A stretch of DNA of 9,281 bases from Anaerolineales bacterium (GTDB lineage Bacteria > Chloroflexota > Anaerolineae > Anaerolineales > UBA4823), in the NCBI GenBank assembly GCA_016932955.1, contig JAFGBV010000194.1, positions 1-9,281 on the forward strand, read 5' to 3'. A program made the position numbers and the translations under genes. The notes under the pieces were generated by a model, which was given only the letters and a program-made list of their open reading frames with translations, had not been told where the DNA came from and did not search any database. Of this stretch, positions 1 through 5,987 are shown piece after piece. How positions within the stretch are numbered: position 1 is the first letter of the stretch; every line of letters begins with the position of its first letter.

Positions 1-2312
1 ATGGTACGAATATTCCCGATGAAAATGGGCTATTACTGGATTCGGGCGCTAATATTATCCAGCGCCTGATTGTGCAAAATTTTTGGGATGGTATTTATGT
101 GAATGCCAGTGACAACCTCATCGGCACGGATGGAGATGGACAGCATGATGCTGATGAGGGCAATGTGATCTCCGGAAATCGGAATTTTGGCATCCTGGTG
201 CATCAAGCGAATACCATTGCAGGCAACCGGATTGGTGTGAACGAAGCCGGCGACGCGGCCATGCCCAATGCATCTTTTGGTATTTATTGCGATGCCTGTG
301 ATGATTCGCTCATCGGCACAGATGGGGATGGCAAATCCGATACACTGGAACGTAATATTATCTCAGGTAACGGTGGTGAGGGCATCTATATCTCCGGCAC
401 TGCTGGAGATATCGGTCCTGTCATTGCCGGCAATTATATTGGCCTTAACGCCGCTGGGAATGCCGCCATTCCCAACCAATCTGACGGCATTAACGCAACC
501 ACGCTTTCTGGTATTATCATCGGCACCAATGGTGATGGTCAGGGTGATGAGGTAGAAGGCAATATCATCTCTGGGAACGATGCCCGCGGCATCTTGCTCC
601 AAGGCCCTGCAACAGGCTGGATGGAAAATGCGCGTGTTGCTGGCAATCGCATTGGCGTGACTGCCGATGGAGCGGTTGCCCTGCCTAATGGTGACACTGG
701 CATCGATGTTGGTCAAAATATCACTGGACTTGTGATCGGCACCAATGGGGATGGGGTATCGGACGCCCTGGAAGGAAATGTCATTTCTGGGAATGAGCTT
801 AATGGCGTGAATGCCAGCGATTTTGACGGATTGGTAATCGCAGGTAACTACATTGGGCTAAATGCCGCTGGCGATGCTGCCATCCCTAATGCGCTGGCTG
901 GGGTAAGTATCTCAGGCCAAGGTGCACGGATTGGTAGCAATGGGGATGGGGTTTCGGATGAACTGGAGCGCAATGTGATCTCCGGTAATACGCGCGACGG
1001 CATCCAAATCGAGCTGGGGGCAAACCTGGTCGCCGGAAACTATATCGGGCTAAACGCTGCTGGTGATGCAGAGATCCCGAATGGGGTGAACGGCATATCC
1101 TTGGACAGTGGGGGAAACATCATTGGAACCAACGGCGATGGGCAGGGAGATGTTGCGGAGCGCAATGTGATCTCCGGCAATACCACTGTTGGGATTGCTA
1201 TCCATAACACAGCCGATGCCAACGTTGTGGCTGGCAATTACATTGGTTTGAACGCGGCTGGCGATGCTGCCTTCGACTATGATCAACAATGGATCGGGAT
1301 CGAGATTGCCAGCGCAGGTAATATCATTGGCACGGATGGCGACGGGCAGGGCGATGCCCAGGAAGCCAACGTCATCGCCGGCAATATCCAGTCTGGGGTG
1401 CACCTGAGCGGCAGCGCGGCTGACCAGAACCGCATTGCCGGGAACACCATCGGCTGGAATGCTACTCGCCAGATCCCAATCCCAAACTGGCAGGCCGGTG
1501 TGGCTCTCGATGGAAACATGACTGGCAATACGATCACCCGCAACCATATCTCCGATGCTCCCGGCATTGATCTGGGCGATGATGGTCCTACGCCCAATGA
1601 CGCTGGTGACGTGGATACTGGCGCCAACGATCTGCAGAATTATCCCCTGCTGAACTCAGCCGCACTGCTGGGCAATCAGTTGATCGTCACTGGCACTTTG
1701 GATACTTTGCCATCCCGGGCTTACACGTTGGAGTTCTTTGGCAACTATAACTGTGGTTATGGGGGGGACACGACTGGCCGCGAATACCTGGGCACTGCCG
1801 TGGTGACCACAACCGCCAGTGGTTCTGTGGATTTTGTATCCACCCTGGCAGTGGGTGATGTGCCCTTACGCTACATCTCCGCCACCGCCACCGACCCGGA
1901 TGGGAACACCTCCGAATTCTCCGCCTGCACGATGACGGCGATGGGCATCTCCGTTACGGATGCCTCCGTGATCGAGGGAGATGCTGAGTCAGTCAACGCC
2001 GTCTTCACCATCACCCTCGCTGCTGAGAGCGCCACCACGGTGACCGTCACTTGGACTACCACCGACGGCACGGCACTTGTAGGCGAGGATTACCTGAGAA
2101 ACTATGATACGTTAGTCTTCGTTCCCGGGGAGATCACAAAGACTGTACCGGTGGCTGTGCCAGGCGACGATGATATCGAGGAAGATGAGATCTTTTACGT
2201 CATCCTCAGTAACCCTGTGAATGCTGTCCTGGACGATGCCCAGGGTGTGGGTACCATTCTGACAGATGATGTGTTACTCTTTACCTACCTGCCGGTGGTT
2301 CTGAGGCGGTGA
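1..2312 (+). CDS. Exported beta-helix repeat protein with Calx-beta domain and C-terminal YLPVVLRR tail (5' partial)
   Basis: The frame is open from base 3 to the TGA at 2310-2312, so the gene starts upstream; a GTG at 72 lies inside a beta-helix rung and is unlikely to be the start. Numbering from that GTG, residues 17-472 hold seven units of 64-72 residues, each with an IGTNGDG-type loop leading into ERNVISGN and an AGNYIGLNAAGDAAIPN-type segment. This is the pattern of right-handed parallel beta-helices of the pectate-lyase-like fold. Residues about 498-620 (GIDLGDDGPTPNDAGD onward, then EFFGNYNC and ATATDPDGNTSEFSAC) match the closing beta domain usual in such proteins. Residues about 625-733 are a Calx-beta domain (DGTALVGEDY, FVPGE, DDDIEEDEIFYV, GVGTILTDD). 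The protein ends TYLPVVLRR. No catalytic residues can be assigned; a surface adhesive or structural role, or carbohydrate binding, is inferred. The signal peptide would lie outside the window. Confidence 0.9.
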   Translation, partial: GTNIPDENGLLLDSGANIIQRLIVQNFWDGIYVNASDNLIGTDGDGQHDADEGNVISGNRNFGILVHQANTIAGNRIGVNEAGDAAMPNASFGIYCDACDDSLIGTDGDGKSDTLERNIISGNGGEGIYISGTAGDIGPVIAGNYIGLNAAGNAAIPNQSDGINATTLSGIIIGTNGDGQGDEVEGNIISGNDARGILLQGPATGWMENARVAGNRIGVTADGAVALPNGDTGIDVGQNITGLVIGTNGDGVSDALEGNVISGNELNGVNASDFDGLVIAGNYIGLNAAGDAAIPNALAGVSISGQGARIGSNGDGVSDELERNVISGNTRDGIQIELGANLVAGNYIGLNAAGDAEIPNGVNGISLDSGGNIIGTNGDGQGDVAERNVISGNTTVGIAIHNTADANVVAGNYIGLNAAGDAAFDYDQQWIGIEIASAGNIIGTDGDGQGDAQEANVIAGNIQSGVHLSGSAADQNRIAGNTIGWNATRQIPIPNWQAGVALDGNMTGNTITRNHISDAPGIDLGDDGPTPNDAGDVDTGANDLQNYPLLNSAALLGNQLIVTGTLDTLPSRAYTLEFFGNYNCGYGGDTTGREYLGTAVVTTTASGSVDFVSTLAVGDVPLRYISATATDPDGNTSEFSACTMTAMGISVTDASVIEGDAESVNAVFTITLAAESATTVTVTWTTTDGTALVGEDYLRNYDTLVFVPGEITKTVPVAVPGDDDIEEDEIFYVILSNPVNAVLDDAQGVGTILTDDVLLFTYLPVVLRR
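120..1487 (+). repeat. Seven in-frame beta-helix repeats of about 192-216 bp
   Basis: Seven imperfect tandem units sit inside the beta-helix gene. The IG(T/S)(D/N)GDG loops begin at residues 17, 81, 150, 222, 287, 351 and 419, counted from the GTG at 72, so the period is 64, 69, 72, 65, 64 and 68 residues. The second landmark, xIAGNxIGxNAAGDAAIPN, also appears seven times. It degrades in the third unit (VTADGAVALPN) and in the last two (AAGDAAFDYD, NATRQIPIPN). The units differ enough in DNA that recent perfect duplication is not evident, but the array could still recombine or collapse in short-read assembly. Confidence 0.85.
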
Positions 2313-2324
2313 GCCCTCAATAAC

Positions 2325-2358
2325 CAAAAAATAACGACCCCCTGCAGGTGGGGGTCGT
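2325..2358 (-). terminator. Intrinsic terminator between convergent genes
   Basis: A perfect 9-bp inverted repeat lies at 2334-2342 (ACGACCCCC) and 2350-2358 (GGGGGTCGT) with a 7-nt loop. On the minus strand the stem is followed by TTATTTTTTGG, a good U-tract, so it should end the minus-strand operon whose last gene stops at 2377. On the plus strand the stem stands 21 nt after the beta-helix gene's stop but is followed only by a weak T-containing stretch (ATCGCTTAT), so termination in that direction may be weaker. Confidence 0.8.
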
Positions 2359-2376
2359 ATCGCTTATAATCCTGGC

Positions 2377-2859
2377 TCACATCTTCACCCGCCCGGCTTT
2401 GAGCAGGGCTTTATCGAAGAGGGCATCATAATCATCCAGGAACGAGGCATTGGTGCTCACGTAGCTTTGCTCGCCTTTCTGCACCCGCTTCCAGGCGGCA
2501 AGCGTCTGCTCAGCGAGGTAGCTGCGCGTATTGTGGTCGTGATGCTCTGCTGGCGACTCACATAAAATCCAGTCGCAGACCGTCAGGTGCAGGCGCACCC
2601 AGGTCTCCACCGCCTGCGGAGAATGTTTGCGGGCAGATTTGAGGGCGCGTACCAATTGATCCTGGTATTCGGCGAAGAGGGCCAGGTCGCTGCGCATGCT
2701 TTCTTCGGCTGCCAGGCGCTGGATTTCGTCCGGGCGACCCAGGTCCAGGTAGTCGGCAGTCATGCCAGAATGGCGCGCGGCGCTTTCTGCTGCGCGGCGC
2801 AGGTTTTCCAGGTGGTGTACCTCTTGCCAGGTGCGCAACGGTAGATTCTTCTTTACCAT
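2377..2859 (-). CDS. Uncharacterised small helical cytoplasmic protein
   Basis: A 160-residue ORF with an ATG start at 2857-2859 and TGA at 2377-2379. I do not recognise a family. The composition is highly charged and helix-favouring throughout, with no signal peptide or membrane segment. Two conspicuous stretches are EESMRSDLALFAEYQDQL (residues about 52-69) and a His-rich patch AEHHDHNTRSY (about 104-114) just after the CDWILCE segment with two Cys. That His/Cys grouping could bind metal, but this is speculation. The ORF begins 25 nt after the stop of the CPBP protease gene, in the same direction, and is followed by the convergent terminator, so it is probably the last gene of that transcript. 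A weak GAG about 8-10 nt upstream is the only ribosome-binding-site candidate. The gene appears real from its length, position and lack of a better alternative frame. Confidence 0.65.
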   Translation of the reverse strand: MVKKNLPLRTWQEVHHLENLRRAAESAARHSGMTADYLDLGRPDEIQRLAAEESMRSDLALFAEYQDQLVRALKSARKHSPQAVETWVRLHLTVCDWILCESPAEHHDHNTRSYLAEQTLAAWKRVQKGEQSYVSTNASFLDDYDALFDKALLKAGRVKM

Positions 2860-2884
2860 TATCGTTGCTCGATGCGCTGTTGGC

Positions 2885-3796
2885 CTACTTTACCCACCAC
2901 AGGGCGTAGGAGAAAAAGACCACGATATCCGGAAAGAGGTGGATGAACCAGGCCCAGAACACACCTTTTGTCTCCAGGATGCTCTTACCCAGCAGGTACG
3001 CCAGGAAGCCGGTCATCAGGAAGCCCACCACACCCGGCGGTGAGCCGACCAGGTAATGCCCCAGCCCGAAGAACACCAGGCTGATCAGCAAAGCTTGCGT
3101 GCTTCCCACCCATTGATGGAGGGTGGAGAGCATCGACAGGCGATAATAGATTTCCTCAGTGATCGCGTTCACCGCAGCGAGCAAGATTGCCATTGGCAGC
3201 AGGGGAAGGGCGCGGGCGAACTGCTCGCCGGAAAGCGGCATGCCGAGAAAGGTGGGGATGGCAACCGCCAGCGTCGCTATGCCGGCAAAAATGAAGGCAA
3301 AGGTGCGCCACTTTTCCCCCGCTTGGATGCCCAGCCACGGCACCCGCCCAATCGGCGCGTTCAGGTTGCCGCGCGTCAGGAAGTAAGCCTGCCGTTGACG
3401 GAACATCAGCCATAATGCTGCTGCCACGATCACTGCCACGGCAAAGTCGCGGCTGTGGAATTCCAGGTATCCTACCGTGAACGAAGTCTCCCGGCTGGGG
3501 AAGAGATTTTGCCACCAGGCCAGTGTGCCCAGCGCGTCGCGTCCCGCCAGCGCAAGGTAGAAGACGAGCATGATGAGGGCGAACTTCCACAGCGGGCGCA
3601 GCGTTTTCCACGCCAGGCATACGCCGAGAAAGAGCGCCAGAAAGCCCACCTTGGCCCAGAAGAGCCAGGCGGGGACGGATCCTGTGACGGCGTCCCACAG
3701 GATATTGGGCAGGTCAGAGATCAAGAGCATGGCAGCCCAGGCAGCGATCACCAGGGGTCGTTTGGAGTGGGTAAGGGAGGGTTGGGTAGTGGTCAT
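2885..3796 (-). CDS. CPBP-family intramembrane metalloprotease homologue (CAAX protease/bacteriocin-processing, Abi)
   Basis: A 303-residue polytopic membrane protein with about eight hydrophobic segments. All three conserved motifs of the CPBP (Abi/Rce1-like) family are visible: EExxxR as EEIYYR at residues 214-219, FxxxH as FGLGH at 243-247, and HxxxD as HLFPD at 286-290, where the family commonly has HxxxN/D. These Glu and His residues form the glutamate/histidine active site of Rce1-type proteases, so the protein is likely catalytically competent. The substrate cannot be deduced; relatives act in prenylated-protein processing, bacteriocin maturation or self-immunity, or have no known role. 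The ATG at 3794-3796 is chosen because the basic/polar N-terminus (MTTTQPSLTHSKRP) directly precedes the first hydrophobic stretch; no clear Shine-Dalgarno precedes it. It is followed after 25 nt by a small helical protein gene, suggesting joint transcription. Confidence 0.88.
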   Translation of the reverse strand: MTTTQPSLTHSKRPLVIAAWAAMLLISDLPNILWDAVTGSVPAWLFWAKVGFLALFLGVCLAWKTLRPLWKFALIMLVFYLALAGRDALGTLAWWQNLFPSRETSFTVGYLEFHSRDFAVAVIVAAALWLMFRQRQAYFLTRGNLNAPIGRVPWLGIQAGEKWRTFAFIFAGIATLAVAIPTFLGMPLSGEQFARALPLLPMAILLAAVNAITEEIYYRLSMLSTLHQWVGSTQALLISLVFFGLGHYLVGSPPGVVGFLMTGFLAYLLGKSILETKGVFWAWFIHLFPDIVVFFSYALWWVK

Positions 3797-3834
3797 TTTT
3801 GATAGAGTGGAGAGGAGATAGTGGATTGGATCAG

Positions 3835-3849
3835 GTTTCAGGCTGAAAC
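3835..3849. other. Small hairpin at the 3' end of the PH-like gene remnant
   Basis: GTTTCA, a 3-nt loop and TGAAAC form a perfect 6-bp inverted repeat overlapping the TGA at 3838-3840. No T-tract follows on the minus strand, so it would be at best a weak or Rho-assisted stop, or an mRNA end stabiliser. Confidence 0.3.
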
Positions 3850-4192
3850 AATTGGATGGATCAACTGGTCAATCAGGGCTTTGACCTGCTCGGGGTGGCG
3901 GGTGGAGAAACCGATATCCTGCACTGGACCCTTCTTCTGCAGCAATCCCAGCAGCAGGACAGGATGGTCGAGGAAATTGAACATCACCCGATAGCGCGAA
4001 TTCGCCATCATGAAGTGGATGCCTGCTCCGCCCAGGTGGGCCAGCGCGACTTGATCGATGGTGCAGGATTCGATGTTCTCCATGGGCACCAGCCAGCGGA
4101 AGATGCCGAAACGCAGGATGACCGCTTGCGGGGTGATGCGTATTGGCAGAGGTGAGTCTCTCTTCGTAAATGGGCTTTTCCATACGATCCAT
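3838..4192 (-). pseudogene. Small PH-like domain protein, apparently frameshifted or truncated
   Basis: The 3' part (frame ending at the TGA 3838-3840) encodes a convincing compact beta domain: RITPQAVILRFGIFRWLVP, then MENIESCTIDQVALAHLGG, NSRYRVMFN, and GFSTRHPEQVKALIDQL at the C-terminus. This arrangement resembles bacterial PH/YcxB-like domains. The only start in that frame is a GTG at 4087-4089, which falls inside the conserved-looking FRWLVPMENIES stretch and would remove the first strands. Upstream the frame stays open to 4243 without any ATG, GTG or TTG. A sensible N-terminus (MDRMEKPIYEERLTS) begins at the ATG 4190-4192 in a neighbouring frame, and a one-base shift near 4150 would join the two. 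Relatives I recall have membrane segments between these parts, which are absent here, so a deletion may also have occurred. Alternatives are an assembly error or a short intact 83-residue protein at 3838-4089. Confidence 0.5.
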
Positions 4193-4198
4193 GTTGAT

Positions 4199-4206
4199 AT
4201 TTTATA
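4199..4206 (-). promoter_or_regulatory. Possible -10 element upstream of the PH-like gene
   Basis: On the minus strand TATAAAAT stands six bases before the ATG at 4190-4192, in the 50-nt gap after the cytochrome stop. If used, transcription would start at or near the ATG, giving a leaderless or near-leaderless message. No Shine-Dalgarno precedes that ATG, which fits. There is no good -35 hexamer; TTCCCA at a 15-nt spacing is a poor candidate. The evidence is one AT-rich match only. Confidence 0.25.
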
Positions 4207-4242
4207 CCCGCTGGGGCTGGTTGGGAAGCGCCATGAACCTTC

Positions 4243-5955
4243 TTATCTCCCGTTGAGCGTCTTTGTCTCCATAACGATATCCGCCACCGCCCATCCTTTT
4301 TGCTCCATCAAGGTGATGGGGGCGCGGCGGAAGAACAGGGTAATATCGATCTGGTATCCGCCTCCCTCTGCACCGGCGAAGGTGTAGGCTGTCGTATCGC
4401 TGGCGAAGGCCGGGAGGCGGTTATCGCTCACCACCCGCGTGGGGTTCCAATAGGCGCCGCTGGGTGAGACGTAAGTCCACGCCTCTTCCAGGATGCGCGC
4501 GTATCCCGTGCCGGGCAGCCCGGCGTAGTGCCCGGATTCGCGGTCGCCAATCCCGCCCCACTCTGGCACTAGCGGCCCTTCCAGCAGGGTGAGTGGCTGC
4601 CCCATCGCATCCGTTGCCTGCACGAGCAGGATCAACTGGCGCAGCGGGGAATCGGTGGGCACGTGGTGACCGGTCTGGTCGTTGGTGATGCTCACGCTGA
4701 CCAATACAAGCCCGCTCTCCTCCCTTGCACTAGCATCCATGGTGACTGCGTTTTGCAGCAGCTCTTCATTGGAGGCTCCGGGGAAGGTGTGGGCGTGGAT
4801 CGTGGATGGGTCACGCTCGATCCCGCCCTTGCCTGGAGCCACGTTGCTAATCTCTTCGCCATTCAGCAGCGTCGGCGCGGGCATGTGGCATTGCTGGCAT
4901 GTTTTTCCGTTGACCGGGTCGTTGTAAGGGCTGGCGAGCCATTCTCCGTAAGAATTGTATACCACGGTATCCCAGAAGACGCCGTAATGGCAGGGGGCGC
5001 AGAAGGCGCTCTGCTCGATCAACGGCAGGTAGGTGTCTTCCTCGGGCACATTGTCGTCATCAAAGGTGCCAAAGAAGAGCTGGAAGTGCAGCGGGTCATC
5101 CGTGAAGGGGCGGCGGATATCCATCGAGAGCACGCCCGGCATGTTGGGGTAGGGCAGCCCGCTTTGTGGGTCGAGCTTCACCGCTGCCACCTTGTGGCAG
5201 AAATCGCAGTGGATGCCGTACGCATCTGCCCCGCTGGCGGTATTGGGGTCGGCGCCATAGGGGTCATCCACTGCCATTCCGGGCAGGTGGCAGGCGGCGC
5301 AGTTTCCCGCCGAATCGGGATAATCCAGCTTGTAACCCGGCCCATAGTAGGGCGTGCCGGGCAGCACCGGCAGCGGAAAGCTGCCGTAATCCGGGCTGCT
5401 GCCAAATTGCGTGAGCGGGCTTTGGTTGCCGGACACGTCCGTGCCGTAGTACATGGTGAGGAAGCGCGGGTTGCTGGCAGCGCCGGCGTGGGCGTCGTTC
5501 TCCAGCCACACCTGCGTAATCCCCGCCTTGCACGAATAGCAGGAGTCCTCTCCCACCGGCGAGATCCAGGTGTATGCGGGGTTATCCTCTGTCTGGTAAG
5601 GGTGCAGTGATAGGATAACCTTGCTTGCTGGCGGCGTGATTGGCTCGCTTTTGGCGCAGTAATAGCCGTCAGACCAGGCGCTGACCACCACTGCCGTGCC
5701 CTCAGCTACCCCCTCCAACAAGAAGCGCCCCTCGGCATCGCTCTGCGACGCGTTTTCTGTGCCTTGGATGCGCACAGTAGCGCCAGCAAGCGGCCCATTT
5801 TCATCCATCACTATTCCCTGGATGGTGACCGAAGGCGCGAGGTGGCAGGCTGTGAGCAGAAAGGCCAAGGCGATAGAGGGTGCCAAGAGGCCTAGGGGAT
5901 AGAAAACAAGAAGGGCGAAGTGTGGTTTGGGCTTCGTTGAGAGTGTGATAGGCAC
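4243..5955 (-). CDS. Lipoprotein pentahaem cytochrome c with regulatory-like beta domain; first haem motif CxxCK
   Basis: Numbered from the GTG at 5953-5955 (570 residues). Residues 1-37 form a lipoprotein signal peptide (Lys before a hydrophobic core, lipobox LTAC, Cys37). Residues about 44-118 are a carboxypeptidase-regulatory-like beta sandwich (GIVMDENGPLAGATVRIQG, SDAEGRFLLEGV). Five haem c sites follow: CYSCK 139-143, CAACH 219-223, CDFCH 250-254, CAPCH 319-323, CQQCH 353-357. NDAHAGAASNPRFLTMYYG after the first site, the His directly before CDFCH, and TGHHVPTDSPLRQLILLV near 430 are typical of a cytochrome c554-like multihaem family. Residues about 410-565 appear to be a beta domain. 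The role is extracytoplasmic electron transfer or small-molecule reduction; the substrate is unknown. AAGGG about nine bases upstream supports this GTG. Other starts are a GTG at 5989-5991, overlapping the upstream stop as GTGA, and a TTG at 6019-6021; both give longer leaders. The 3' end lacks the YLPxV-type tail, as expected for a lipid-anchored protein. Confidence 0.88.
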   Translation of the reverse strand: MPITLSTKPKPHFALLVFYPLGLLAPSIALAFLLTACHLAPSVTIQGIVMDENGPLAGATVRIQGTENASQSDAEGRFLLEGVAEGTAVVVSAWSDGYYCAKSEPITPPASKVILSLHPYQTEDNPAYTWISPVGEDSCYSCKAGITQVWLENDAHAGAASNPRFLTMYYGTDVSGNQSPLTQFGSSPDYGSFPLPVLPGTPYYGPGYKLDYPDSAGNCAACHLPGMAVDDPYGADPNTASGADAYGIHCDFCHKVAAVKLDPQSGLPYPNMPGVLSMDIRRPFTDDPLHFQLFFGTFDDDNVPEEDTYLPLIEQSAFCAPCHYGVFWDTVVYNSYGEWLASPYNDPVNGKTCQQCHMPAPTLLNGEEISNVAPGKGGIERDPSTIHAHTFPGASNEELLQNAVTMDASAREESGLVLVSVSITNDQTGHHVPTDSPLRQLILLVQATDAMGQPLTLLEGPLVPEWGGIGDRESGHYAGLPGTGYARILEEAWTYVSPSGAYWNPTRVVSDNRLPAFASDTTAYTFAGAEGGGYQIDITLFFRRAPITLMEQKGWAVADIVMETKTLNGR

Positions 5956-5967
5956 AGCTTCGCCCTT
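5911..5967. repeat. Inverted repeat covering the cytochrome start region
   Basis: AAGGGCGAAG at 5911-5920 is the exact reverse complement of CTTCGCCCTT at 5958-5967. TGTG next to the left arm pairs with CACA next to the right arm across a one-base bulge, giving a 14-bp stem with a loop of about 28 nt. In the minus-strand transcript the 5' arm contains the AAGGG ribosome-binding candidate and the TGTG contains the GTG start proposed for the cytochrome, so both would be paired. The 3' arm is followed by CTTGTTTTCT, so it could also act as a leaky terminator or attenuator 20 nt after the propeller gene's stop. GGGCGAAG-type palindromes also occur as dispersed repeats in Chloroflexota as I recall them, so a small repeat element is another reading. 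Confidence 0.6.
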
Positions 5968-5987
5968 ACGATGAAGTCGAGATCGGC

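Noticed and set aside
120..1487. CRISPR or other non-coding repeat array
   Set aside because: The periodicity is about 200 bp, in frame and conserved at protein level with synonymous variation, as expected for a beta-helix, not for short identical repeats with spacers.
72..2312. GTG at 72 as the true start of the beta-helix gene
   Set aside because: The frame is open to the window edge and the upstream residues (GTNIPDENG, ANIIQRLIVQNF) continue the beta-helix pattern, with no signal peptide after the GTG.
4663..5610. 315-residue open frame on the plus strand opposite the cytochrome gene
   Set aside because: It is antisense to the haem-motif-bearing frame, has Val/Gly/Arg-rich low-information composition and shows no recognisable domain.
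4243..5955. Assignment of the pentahaem protein as NrfA nitrite reductase
   Set aside because: The one-CxxCK-plus-four-CxxCH count matches, but haem spacing, the NPRFLTMYYG and TGHHVPTDSP segments and the extra N- and C-terminal beta domains do not, and I cannot find the NrfA calcium-site and active-site Tyr/His pattern.
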